This document shows positions 34,861 to 45,341 of a DNA stretch of 64,000 nucleotides, in pieces (the first letter of the stretch is position 1; the number at the start of each line of letters is the position of its first letter). The notes below the pieces were generated by a model. The model was given only the letters and a program-made list of their open reading frames with translations. It did no database searches and was not told the DNA's origin. A program made the translations under genes and the position numbers. Where the stretch lies: NCBI GenBank assembly GCA_964036315.1, contig OZ038480.1, forward strand, positions 15,536,518-15,600,517, read 5' to 3'. Source of the stretch: Acanthosepion esculentum (Eukaryota; Mollusca; Cephalopoda; Sepiida; Sepiidae).

Positions 34861-35466
34861 ACAACATACATGATGATTCTTTTACTTTACATAAAGAAAA
34901 TGCAAAAAAGAAAAATAATTCAAAATAAATAATTGTCAAAAACGGATATTATATTCTGCAATTTGATCTTAACAAAAATTAAGAGGAATTTTCATAACAC
35001 ACAAAATAAAGCACCAGTCATAATAATTCTATTAGTCTTGCTTTAATTATTAACAACTGACAATCTTTCCCTGGTTTTTCAATGCATTTCTATGGTAAAA
35101 TCATTATACATTTACATTATACATGCAATTATTCTATATATGCCTTGCATAAATTACTGACCAATAACAACCCCTGCTGCCCTGTTTTTCAATATACATT
35201 ATATGGATTAAATGGGAAAACTTCTTCAAATTAATATGCCTGTAAAATACAACCCTACTTTTTTTTTTTTACTACTGCCAAAAATATTTACTTTATAAAT
35301 TAAGAAAATATCTAATGTATAACAGGAGAAGAGTGATGGAGTAGGGATCAAGTCTGTGGACAGTGATAAGAAAAGCTTGAGGCTTGCCTATTTATGATAC
35401 TTTCAAATGCAGTTGGCACTATAATATAACAAATTAATGTTTTAATTTATTTCATTTTTAACTAGA
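34861..35466. other. AT-rich stretch, nothing recognised
   Basis: A poly-T run near 35262. No gene or repeat family seen. Confidence 0.4.
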
Positions 35467-35920
35467 ATTCATATTACATTTATATTACATGAGAACTTAT
35501 AAAAATAAATATATTTATTATTGTGTTATTATGTTTATTATTATATAATATGATTATTATATTATTATAACTTATAGCCTTATTATATTTTTATAATGTT
35601 ATTATAGCCTTATTATTATTATTATATAATATTATTGTATATGTATTTTTATTTATTATAAATATAATTATTAAATATATATAAAATATTCATATTACAT
35701 TTATATTACATTAGAACTTATAAAAATAAATATATTTATTATTGTGTTATTATGTTTATTATATAATATGATTATTATATTATTATAATGTTATTATAGC
35801 CATATTATATTATTATAATGTTATTATAGCCTTATTATTATTATTATTATATTATATAATATTATTGTATATGTATTTTTATTTATTATAAATATAATTA
35901 TTAAATATATATAAAATATT
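35467..35920 (+). repeat. Tandem duplication of a 225-bp AT-rich block
   Basis: 35467-35688 and 35689-35920 are near-identical direct copies beginning ATTCATATTACATTTATATT and ending ATTAAATATATATAAAATAT. They differ by small indels in TTATTA runs. More than 85% A+T. Confidence 0.85.
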
Positions 35921-36085
35921 TAATAAATTAGAATTTATATTACATTTAAAGTAACTAAGAAAGTGCTTTCTGTTAATTTTGTTTTGTTGTTGTTGTTTAT
36001 TGTCCCTGTAAACTACTGGAAATTGTAATCAGTATTGAATGAGTGAATCATCTCACATTGTAGGACCTCCTTTCAGACAAGTAAT

Positions 36086-37345
36086 ATGGTTTTTGTTTCT
36101 CTGGGTCAGCTGCTCATAACAATCATTGCAGAAAGAGTCTATCAATCTTTAGATAAGAATGGTAAAGCTCGGGCTGTTGCTTTAGACATTTCAAAAGCAT
36201 TTGACAGGGTTTGGCACACACGTCTTCTTCACAAGTTGAAAATTTGTTTTGTCACTGGACAAATTTTGAACAAATTCAGTCTTTCTTATTAAACCATGAA
36301 ATGAAAGTTATCCTGAATGGCAACTCTTCTAGATCCTTCTGTATTAATGCAGGTGTCCCCCCCCCCCCCCCGGGGCTAAATCCTTGGTCCTACTTTGTTT
36401 TTAATTTTCATTAATGACCTTTCCGATGGCATCAGCTCTCAATTCAGTATCTATGCTGATGACACAACCACTTATTCATGTCTTGATAATAAATCTGATC
36501 AGTTTGATAATATCAAATTGGCGGCTGAAGTCCAAAATAGACTTCAGTCTGTTGTTAACTGGGGCAAGGAATAGCTTGTTAACTTCAAAGCTTCCAAAAC
36601 AAAACTGTTCTCCATTTATCATCTGTGAGAACCCTTTCTGCTTTCCATCATCATGGCTGATGCTAACCTCCAGGAGAGTGACACATTGCACCTTCTCTGG
36701 CTAACATTTTCTGCTGACATAAAATGGAAGGACGATATTGAATCTATTGCTAGGTTGTCTGCTAAGAAAATTGGTTCACTGTGACATGCTAGACAATTTT
36801 TCTCTCCGGAATCTCTCTTACATATTTATAAGTCTAATAAGTCTACCATTTGCCCATGCTTAGAATATCGCTGCTACATATGGTCTGGTGCTTCTGCTAT
36901 TTATTTAGAGATTCTTGATAAAATCCAAAGAAGAATCAGCAATATTACTGGTCCTCACCTGACATCACGGCTTCAGTCACTTTCCCACCACTGTAAATTT
37001 GTTTCCCTTTGCCTTTTCTATAAATACTTTCTTGGTAATTGTTTGGATGAGCTCTTCACTATGTTACGGAGACTATGAATTTAAGCATAGTACTAGATTA
37101 GTTAGATGTAACCGTAAGCCTTTTGCTACTAATTCTATATTTCTGAGATGTGGTATTATAATTATTTACATTATTCGGACTGTTGTCCTCATCTTTGTCC
37201 CCATATTCACTCCTTCAATATCTGACTATATTTCTGAGATGAAGTATTGTAACTATTTACACTATTTATATTGTTCGGACTGTTGTCCTCATCTTTATTG
37301 CCATATTTTCGACATTTCGGACAATCTAATCCGGTGGACAAAATA
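36086..37345 (+). pseudogene. Jockey-like LINE reverse transcriptase, 5'-truncated and frameshifted
   Basis: Consecutive frames give RT blocks in order: KARAVALDISKAFDRVWHTR then LLHKL (36160-36240); MKVILNGNSSRSFCINAGVP (36300-36355), where a C-run breaks the PQGSILGP block; IYADDTTTYSC (36447-36480), the catalytic YADD; NFKASKTKLF; a late DIKWKDDIESIARL block; FSPESLLHIYKS; LEYRCYIWSGAS; ILDKIQRRISNITGP; and FYKYFLGNCLDEL (about 37020). Stops and at least three frameshifts kill it. It runs into Penelope DNA near 37140. Confidence 0.9.
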
Positions 37346-37470
37346 AAGGGTTTAGTTTGAAATTCCAATCACCTGAAGAAGACCGGAGCATAGAGCGGCT
37401 GAAATGTCATGAATATAGCAATAAAGATGAGGACAAGTCTGAACAAAGTAAATAATGTAAACAATTCCTT
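37145..37470. mobile_element. Penelope terminal repeats (subfamily A), inverted pair
   Basis: Two - strand pieces (37156-37205 and 37225-37330, each with TTCGGACTGTTGTCCTCATC) are followed by a + strand copy, 37335-37470, with ATAAAGGGTTTAGTTTG, CACCTGAAGAAGACCGG, GGCTGAAATGTC and ATAAAGATGAGGACAAG. A poly-T run follows at 37468. Confidence 0.8.
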
Positions 37471-38734
37471 TTTTTTTTTTTTTTTGCACTTCTCATTTGT
37501 GGAACTCTCTCCCGGATCTATGCTTTCTCTCTGACTCCTCAATCCGAGCCGCTATCCATTACTCCACCGTGTCTTATAATTTACTTGAATAGATAAAATT
37601 TACACATTCTTTAAAATTTTTATCAATTCATTATGTGGCAATTTCATCTTTCTGAGGACTATAATAATTTAAATTTTAATAACTTTCAAGTAACACACTT
37701 AAAAATTGAAATCATTTTTTAAAAAACATTTACACACTTAGCCAAGTGTTTGCAACTACATTCATGTGAAAGATATATAAAAGCTACATTCAAAAGAAGG
37801 AAGCAGAAAAGAGATTCAATTCCTGTTTTTCAAGTTGTTCATTATCATGCATCCATCCATACAAATTAACTCTGGATTTTTAGTTTCTCACCAAGATAAG
37901 TGACTTTTATTTCCAGTTCAGTCACATTTTATTTCTTCCCCTTCACAAAAATTGCTTTTACCTTTTTTAAAAAAACCCAATGCTGCTTTCCCTCCTGTGG
38001 CTAATGTACTGACGATGAGGAGAGCAGCTATGCTGATGACAGGTGTTCATAGTTAAGATTAGAATGATCTTGTCCAGAAAATCAACATCCTCTGCCAAGT
38101 GTTCCAAGAAATGAGATTTGAGATAAACCTTTCCAAAACAGAAACTATAAACTGGAAATAAAAGCAATGACACCTACCCTAAATCCATCACAAAAATTCA
38201 GAATGTGGAATTCGTAAATACTAAACACTTCAGGTACTATTTCAATATCTGCAGCCTCAGCTTCCCCTAAAATGTTGCTTCCTAAAAACTTAGATCTATC
38301 GCATGAGATTGACGAGCTGTGTTTCTCTGCCAAGAGTCTTTGGTAAGAAATTCTTCCTTGGTTATCTTTACAAGATTTTACTGTGAATTTTAGAAAATTT
38401 TCTATATGCATGACCAGTAAAAATATGAGAAATTTTGGTGTACTAATTATAGAGCAATGCTTAACAAACTCGTCTTGCAAACCAGGTCCAATAATGCAGT
38501 GAAGATGATTCTTACTCTAAGATCCGCACCTACTTTGTGACTGAGATTACTGCATAATTCCTATCGGTGACACTCATTGTTATTCAAGTTCAGGCAAAAG
38601 CCTCTATTTGAATAAGGATTTTCAAGACAGAAAAACTGTTGATATTTGGAAGATGGTGTTGCCCCAATCTTCCTACTTTGTATTTCTTCTCTTTAAATTT
38701 GTGCTATCCTAAGATAAGTATTATTATTTTCTTC
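37471..38734 (+). pseudogene. Non-coding stretch with a faint LINE RT remnant near 38000-38520
   Basis: At 38030-38150 broken frames read like an RT active-site region (AMLMTG in place of YADD, LVQKINILCQVFQEMRFEI, NLSKTE). At 38200-38230 EFVNTKHFRY follows, and later a short MLNKLVLQT. The order fits an RTE-like RT after its active site, but divergence is high. No other feature was seen in this interval. Confidence 0.45.
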
Positions 38735-38985
38735 ACTATTTACATTATTTGAATTATTGTCCTCATCTTTGTCGCCATATTTATTACAACATTTCAGCCG
38801 TTGTACACTCCGGCCTTCTTCAGGTGCTTGGAATGTCGAACTGAACCCTTTATTTCGCTCACTGGGGTAGACTGTTCTAGTTCCACGTGCCATGTTTAAT
38901 GGATGTCAGTTATCAGTTATCTCCTGTTAATTCCCCTCTCCAAGTTCTCCACTGCCTTAAAGAGTGTGAGTTCAATACCCAGTTA
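38735..38985 (-). mobile_element. Penelope terminal repeat (subfamily A), left arm of an inverted pair
   Basis: Reads on the - strand CATTAAACATGGCACGTGG, TACCCCAGTGAGCGAAATAA, CACCTGAAGAAGGCCGG, ACGGCTGAAATGTTG and GGCGACAAAGATGAGGAC. It pairs with the right arm 38990-39240 over roughly 240 bases, the two meeting at about 38985. Confidence 0.9.
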
Positions 38986-39350
38986 AGATAGTGGAGAACT
39001 TGCATAGGGGAATTAACAGATAACTGATAACTGACATCCATTAGACATGGCATGTGGAACTAGAACCGTCTACCCCAGTGAACGAAATAAAGGGTTCAGT
39101 TCAACATTCCAACCACCTGAAGAAGGCCGAAGTGTACAACGGCCGAAACGTTGTAATAAATATGGCGACAAAGATGAGGACAATAGTCCGAATAATGTAA
39201 ATAATGTACATAATACCTCATCTCAGAAATATAGACAGATACTGAAAGGCCGAAATGTTGTAATAAATATGGCAACAAAGATGAGGACAATAGTCCGAAT
39301 TATGTAAATAGTGTACATAATACCTCATCTCAGAAATGTAGACAGATATT
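38986..39350 (+). mobile_element. Penelope terminal repeat (subfamily A), right arm with partial tandem copy
   Basis: Contains ATGGCATGTGGAACTAGAAC, CACCTGAAGAAGGCCG, ACAACGGCCGAAACGTTG, GACAAAGATGAGGACAATAG and CTCATCTCAGAAATATAGAC. From 39247 the last ~110 bases repeat (AAAGGCCGAAATGTTG onward). Direct repetition of terminal segments is usual for Penelope pLTRs. An 86-codon frame at 39047 is not a gene. Confidence 0.9.
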
Positions 39351-39749
39351 ATTTTCTTGTCGAATCTAAATCTTATTCAAACAAAGCATATGCATTTCAT
39401 GATGAACATGTTATTCCACCAATTATTCAATTGTCATTAGGATTTTTTTTTTTTTTTTGGTTTTGAAATATAATGGAAGAGAGCTATGGAAGAAAGATTT
39501 ATTCTCCCATTTACATTTCTCCCATTATGAGTATTATTATATCTGTGATATAGTAACACCGTAGTTCACAGATGGAACAAAATGGAATGGCTGAAGGGAA
39601 AAAGAGTAACAAATATGCTTTGTTCTCAGAGGGACTTTTATAATACTAAGATATACACAAAACTATATATGCATATGAACCACACAGCGAATAATACATT
39701 AAATATATCTACACAGCAAAGTAGAGTTTAAGGAGAAACAAAAGGGAGA
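39351..39749. other. Stretch between Penelope terminus and its coding relic
   Basis: AT-rich with a T-run near 39441. No coding blocks recognised. It may be degraded 5' part of the element. Confidence 0.35.
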
Positions 39750-40620
39750 GTCTTAAATATAATTTGGAGATGCTCCTGTGTCTGGAGAAGCCATGTTTAG
39801 GACTCCAGATTCAAATGTGCCTGATTCATCTATGTCCTAGGCAAGGATATATTTTACAAACAGGAAACAGCCTCAGTACCCTACAACGTAACAACTACCC
39901 TGGGTACATGGCAGCAGCCCCAATAAACTGGGATAGACAGGTACAACAACACTCAGAAAACAGTCTGCCTGCCTTATGTGATGGTGTTATCAGAGAAAAT
40001 ACAAAGGATCTGCTGTCCATATAACATCAGGACAACCTTCAAATGCTGGACGACACTTTACAGATCTCTCTTCCGAGTAAGACCCCCCCATAGAGGAGAA
40101 CATGACTAAAGACTGTGTGTACGCTATCCCGTGCAGCTGTGGAAAGAAATATAAAAGGGAGACAGGCCGCCTCCTTAAGGTAAGGCTTCAAGAACACCAG
40201 AAAGCTGTAACATGAGGGGAAGTGGAAAAATCAGGCGTGGCTGACCACATATGGAGAGAAAAGGGAAATCACCGCCATCTGTGGGATCAGGCTAAAATCA
40301 TAGACAAAGAACATCATTGGAAAATTCATAAACTTAAGGAATCGGCATATATGCTAGGCCACAAAAATCTCCTAAGCCGACCAAGCATAGAAATGAATAC
40401 AATATGGGAACCAGTAATAAGGAGTGCCAGAGAAAAGCGATAATAACAAAAATTGCAATATGAGCTCTGGTAAAAATATGATTTGATAACAGCAAAAATT
40501 GCAATATGAGCCCTGTAAAAATTGTTACTGAAGACATTAGGTTTATAATACCCAGAAATTCATATACAGATGTCCTCAAGTACATAATACCTCATCTCAG
40601 AAATATAGACAGATACTGAA
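39750..40620 (+). pseudogene. Penelope-like element, GIY-YIG endonuclease end and 3' tail
   Basis: 40030-40443 encodes the C-terminal GIY-YIG nuclease of a Penelope retroelement: a TTFKCWTTLYRSL-like linker, VYAIPCSCGKKYKRETGR (starting at about 40117; the second motif is KYKRET where YIGET is usual), VRLQEHQKAV, GVADHIWREKGNH, DKEHHWKIHKLKESAYMLGH and a C-terminus of NTIWEPVIRSAREKR. A TGA at 40213-40215 interrupts it, probably from CGA. The 39764-40024 frame is a different frame of the decayed RT-endonuclease region. The tail 40405-40620 ends in the pLTR motif CATCTCAGAAATATAGACAG. Known role: DNA cleavage during retroelement integration. Not functional here. Confidence 0.9.
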
Positions 40621-41374
40621 GGAAACAGCCAGTCTTTGGTTTTCCAAAAGTGACAACTGCAAGTTGGAGTTTCTTTCTATATGTGGAAAAGATATATTTT
40701 CCAAAGAGAACAGGAGGCAGATTTAACCTCAGCCTGGGCCTCTTGGGTTAGGCTAAAAGAAAGTAACCTATAGTTTTGGCTGCTGTAAAATGAATTGAAT
40801 TTGACTGCTGCTTTTGTCACTGTATGGAGTGATGTCACCAAGTTTTCATCACATGACCCATGTGATTTATCTGCACCAAAAGGAGGTAATCGCCTTTTGT
40901 ATCTTCCACAGAAACATAATTTGGAATTCTTTTCTTATTACTTTTTAGCTCTTCATTTCAATGCAGACCCTGCTCACTTGGAATAAGAAAAAATGAAAAA
41001 ATATAAGCAAATCAAAAGGTATTAAATAATTCTAAACGCCACGTACAATGCGCACGTGAGTAAATTCGAAGCGTGTATTGGCCAAAATATATTTATAACA
41101 ACAAAGATAAAGTTAATTATCCAAAAAATATTGATGGAGAACCTTTACTGAGAATGGCTTTAAAGAATCGGATTCAAAATGAAAGAGGAAAGGAAACTGA
41201 ATTGGTGCAAAAAAAAATGCTGGGCAGTGAAAAACACATGAAAATTATTAATATTGTGATAAATCTAGATAGAACTGGAGTTAGTATCACATTTATTGTT
41301 TTCGTTTTGATTTAATTTGTTTAGATGCAGCAGTTTTTAAGAAACAGAACATAAGCACTAGAAGCAAGTTATCC
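40621..41374. repeat. Stretch with a GATGTCAC/GGAGGTAAT dispersed segment
   Basis: 40640-40915 resembles 7380-7545: AAGTTGGAG, GATGTCACCAAG, ACATGACCCATGTGATT, AAAGGAGGTAATCGCCTTTT. An 80-codon frame at 41073 (NNKDKVNYPKNIDGEPLLRM, ending with a hydrophobic stretch) has no recognisable family or splice support. Confidence 0.45.
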
Positions 41375-41600
41375 CTAGACATGTGGGCAGTGGAACAAGA
41401 ACAATCCACCTTAATCAATGTAGATTAAATAATGGGTTCAGTTCGAAATTCCCTGTACGTTATTCTGATCAACATACACCTGATGAAGGCCGAAGGGCTC
41501 AACAGCCGAAACATTATGATAACAATAAAGATCAGAACAAGAGTCAACATGTAAATAATATAAATAATGATTATTTCTCATCCCAGAAATTTAGATAGAA
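41375..41600 (+). mobile_element. Penelope terminal repeat (subfamily B), single + copy
   Basis: TATCCCTAGACATG, AGTGGAACAAGAACAATCC, GGGTTCAGTTCGAAATTCCC, CACCTGATGAAGGCCG, CAACAGCCGAAACATTATG, AATAAAGATCAGAACAAGAG and CATCCCAGAAATTTAG. This copy keeps CTGATGA..GAAAC, the core pattern of a hammerhead ribozyme. Confidence 0.85.
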
Positions 41601-41984
41601 ATTACATGAAAACTTTATCATGTTCTGCATAAAAAAAAAATTTCATGTTTATAAAACTTTGTTCCTTCTTCATTTTTCATAATTTTGTTTAAACAAGGCC
41701 ACATAAAAATGAAAGCCTTTTATACAACAACAAATTACAACTTGGTTTAGTTTAGTTTGGTTTGGTTTGTTTTTGTTGTGGAATTATTTCCACAATAGAA
41801 ACTATATTCGGACTAAATGCGTCCTAAATGGGTGAAACGTTAGGAACTTGTAATAAAGTGTTACGCAGAGTAATTGAGTTGTGGTCGCTGAACACTACTC
41901 CTTCTCTCGACTACTCCTGACTCCTACTTATAATAGGTGGGAGAGTCTATTACCTAGACAAGGTGTCTTTCACGATAACAGTTT

Positions 41985-42395
41985 TACAGCATATCAACCT
42001 CAATGGGTTATTTAATGCCAACAACTTTGTATAGTTGGTAATATTATTTTAAAACATGTATTGCTGGTAATATTTTTTTTTTTAAAAACATATTGCTGGT
42101 AATAGTTATTTTTTCTTCAAAAATTTATTTCTTGTAATAATTTTTTACAAAGTATTTCTGGTATTAAAACTTATTTTTACACTTTTATAATGCCTTTTAC
42201 CTCAGTTTCGGTGGCCAACTATCCGCCCATAGCCGAGACCCAAACAGGTGCCACCATCCTGGGCCAGAGTGGACCCGGGAACACCAGCAATCAAGAGGCG
42301 GCTCTACACTCCCCAAAACCTCCCAATCAGAGGCCCTGCTGCTGGACGCAGTTTATCGTCATACCCATGACGGTATTACAACTTGTCTTTTCATG
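41985..42395 (-). mobile_element. Retroposon R2, copy with one array unit
   Basis: TTTTACAGCATATCAACCTC, several TTGCTGGTAATA lines and the head region GCCCATAGCCGAGACCC, CACCAGCAATCAAGAGG, CAGAGGCCCTGCTGCTGG, then CGTCATACCCATGACG. The flanks TGTCTTTCACGATAA (ending 41981) and TGTCTTTTCATGATAA (about 42387-42402) may be a decayed target-site duplication. A 68-codon frame is a by-product. Confidence 0.75.
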
Positions 42396-42677
42396 ATAAA
42401 TAATGTCATTTAAAATTACATCAGTCAAAGAGATTTGTTGGGAGTGGTATATTAATTTGTCACATGCTCTTGTACAAATATATCCCCCCCCCCCGCCAGG
42501 AAGATGACGAAAAGTGTCAGTTTTATGTTACTTGTTAATGATTTGTGGAAGGATATCTTATTTTCATCTGAGAAAACCCCTTTCTGCTTTCCATCAGTAT
42601 GGCTGATGCTAACCTTTAGGAGAGCAACTAAAATACCTTCATCATATCACTTGCATTTTGTTTTTTGTTTTTTTCAG

Positions 42678-42803
42678 CCAGGATGCTTCAGTTGCCGAAA
42701 ATTATTGTCTTTCACGGGGCCTGGTTTCCTAATGAGTATTGCTTATCTCGACCCAGGCAATATCGAATCTGATCTACAAACTGGTGCAATTGCAAAATAC
42801 AAG
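42678..42803 (+). CDS. Nramp: NRAMP coding exon 2: TM1 with DPGN motif
   Basis: Encodes residues 85-126. [20 protein letters not shown] leads into TM1, and [17 protein letters not shown] holds the family signature. The D109 and N112 of DPGN correspond to metal-coordinating residues in bacterial Nramp structures. The acceptor is TTTTTTTCAG|CCA at 42677/42678 and the donor AAG|GTATTC at 42804, phase 0 on both sides. The match to animal SLC11A1/A2 over this exon is nearly continuous, so the identification is firm. Codon use is ordinary and nothing is broken. Confidence 0.97.
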
Positions 42804-42884
42804 GTATTCTAAAAATAAATACTATTTTTAATGAAAGATTAAAACTTGGGCAATCTTTAAACTTTGTGCACACAATAAAACAGT

Positions 42885-43440
42885 GTGTCAAAAGAACAGT
42901 TGTTCCCTTGACGCCAATATTATTTTAACTGTCTTCACTCCTTGGTAGTATTTATCATTAGAAAAAACTGATGATTAGAATTTTAATAAAACCCAAACAT
43001 ATGAAAGTGAATTTATACATTTTATTTGTTCTTTGAGATTTTACAAGAAAAATATATTACACTATTAGATTGTTTATTTACAAGAATAATTTTATATTTA
43101 GAACATTTTAAAAATGGGAACCAACTAATACAATGTAATGTTTATCATTTATCAATTTATAAAGAAGTAAATATTTGATTTATAATTCATTGATATTTTT
43201 ATAAAATTCTGAATAAAAAAACTTGTTTTCCTAGTTATAAAATGGTAAATAATAAATATTGCATTGTAGATGGTTTGCACATTTGAATAATTCTGTAATA
43301 TTTTTAAATTTTTGAATCAAAAGATTTCTTTTCACATTTTTTCCATTTATTTAATAGTAAATAAGAAATCTTTATAAAAGGTAAATAATAAATATTGCAT
43401 TGTACTTGGTCCACATATTTTATAATCTGTAAATAAATAT
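42885..43440 (+). repeat. Dispersed repeat R4, copy 2, uninterrupted
   Basis: Matches the two flanks of the R2 insertion at 19230-20780. ACATATGAAAGTG (43006-43018) occurs once here, between GAATTTTAATAAAACCCAA and AATTTATACATTTT, so this copy keeps the pre-insertion arrangement. Confidence 0.8.
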
Positions 43441-43559
43441 TGCAGAGGGAGTGAAAGTAGTACAAAACAATAGTGGTGTATTTTAATATGCTGCATTTTT
43501 TGGGGGGGTTTTTATTTCCAGTATGAAGACTAAAGTTTGCTAAAAATTGCTTGCATTAC

Positions 43560-43830
43560 TCATATTCAAACTAATGTCCCCATCTTTGTTGTTATTATTA
43601 GATTATTTTATCTATTATGCTCTCCAACCTTCAGGTGTCAAGATATCACTAGACAAAGACAAAAGAATGAGAACAATTTACCACCATAGATTAAATAAAG
43701 AATTCAGTTCAAAATTTCCAGAATATTATCCAGACTGACAGACACTTGGATAAAGCTGGAAGGCACAGCAGTTAAAATGTTATGATGATAACAACAAAGA
43801 TGAGGACACTAGTCTGAACTTAAATAATAA
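43560..43830. mobile_element. Penelope terminal repeats (subfamily B), inverted pair
   Basis: A - strand piece (43560-43640, TCAAACTAATGTCCCCATC, CAACCTTCAGGTGTC) faces a + strand copy (43640-43830) with GATTAAATAAAGAATTCAG, AAGCTGGAAGGCACAGCAG and AACAACAAAGATGAGGACAC. The hammerhead-like core is degraded here (TTGGATAAAG, TTAAAATG). Confidence 0.75.
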
Positions 43831-44029
43831 AGTCAGCGTAATATGTACATATATTACTAATTATATGCAATGTTGAATTAAAATTATTGTCATCATATTC
43901 ATGAAGCAACATTTTAATCTATTCTGTTATTGTCCTGTGAGACATTCTTGAACCTAGAAGTTGAAGCCTTAGTAAAGTCAAGCAGTACGGATATAAACTC
44001 GATGGAAATAAGAATAACTGAGCAATAGT

Positions 44030-44260
44030 AAATAAGAACAAGATGACATATCTCTAGACATTGACAGGTGAATGAATAAAATATACCTCTGTAGATTAAA
44101 TAAAAATTCAGTTTGAAATCCTATGAAGATTAGCTGGATTGACAGACACCTGAAGACCAAATGGCACAACAATTAAAATGCGATAATAACAACAAAGGTG
44201 AGGACAAGAATTGAATGTAAATCATGACAACTCCTCAGAAATTTAGACAGAAATTAAAAA
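44030..44260 (+). mobile_element. Penelope terminal repeat (subfamily B), + copy
   Basis: ATCTCTAGACATTGACAGG, TGTAGATTAAATAAAAATTC, CACCTGAAGACCAAATGGC, ACAATTAAAATGCGATAA, AAAGGTGAGGACAAG and CTCAGAAATTTAGAC. Diverged from the other copies. Confidence 0.75.
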
Positions 44261-45341
44261 TTGCATTTTTTGGTCAATTTACTAGTTTATTCATTACTAA
44301 GTTGATGCAAACAGTCACCAATCTATTTTTACAGTTTGAAGAAAATCTTAGAAGTGCTTTTTGAAGTTTAATAAGTTCTTTATTACTTGTACAATGTGAA
44401 AAAAAAATGATTATATTTTTGAGAAAATTATAATTGGATATAAAATGTACATTAAACAGTATTTACTTTCTGCATCTTTAATTTGAGGCCAAGTACTGGA
44501 AATCTAAGGTAATGAATTGTAAAAGTTTATGATGCAGTAGACACAAGCATGTGTCAGTAATGGTTTACAAATGTCCAAAAACAAGATTTTGATCTAGTCA
44601 GTCAAGGGAACATTTGAACAAAAAAAGCGCCAGCACAAATAATATGTGAATTTAGAGAAAAGTTATCAAATTGTTTGAATAACATGGTGAAAACGAATCC
44701 CCCCATCTCTTTTTTTTCTGGGCAAGAAAATCAGTTGGTGACTTTGATGCATGTGTAGTGGGTGACTCACCCCAGATGATTTTGCACTTTAGACTTTCAC
44801 ACCAGACAAAGAAACCAGATACATCAACAAATTAACCTGAGAGGTGGCCACTTAGCCACCAAGTGCAAATCCACACTTCCTTTCTTCCATGTTAACGTCT
44901 GCCCCCAGACATGTAACCGTATAACCAACCCAGGTGCATGTAGGGTATGCATACATGGAAAAACCATATCACAGGTAAATATATAAACACTCACCTCTGA
45001 GGTATGAGAGGGCAGACACGACTATTTTCACCTTTGGAAACCAAGTTTATGTTGGAGTTCCTATATGTAGACTTCTTTTGCTCAAGGTCTTATCAAATTC
45101 TTACTATATCTGCATCCATGTGTAGAGTTCTCATTCAGAGAAGGTCTAAAGTCCACATGGTGATTGAAAAAGTCCAGAGTGAAATAAACAGTAATGCTAC
45201 ATGCAAGAGATTCGGTCTCATGTTCTCATTTTTTATGCATGATAACATTAGACATGGTACTAATGTAGGGGTGCAAAGGTTAATTATCTCCCTTTAAGTA
45301 AGATGAATTTACAAGGGTTATGGGATGTCAGTTTGTAGAGT

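Larger units (their letters stand above)
25380..42677 (+). other. NRAMP intron 1, 17.3 kb
   Basis: Starts GTAAGTTTTC and ends TTTTTTTCAG. The first 3.7 kb (25380-29095) is AT-rich, with only a short TATC repeat near 26933-26951 and no coding sequence recognised. The remainder holds Penelope relics, SINEs, arrays and LINE fragments listed separately. No extra exon conserved in NRAMP proteins is expected or seen between exons 1 and 2. Confidence 0.85.

Noticed and set aside
42190..42396. 68-codon frame as a small protein
   Set aside because: Lies entirely within the head of retroposon R2, which is broken differently in every copy.
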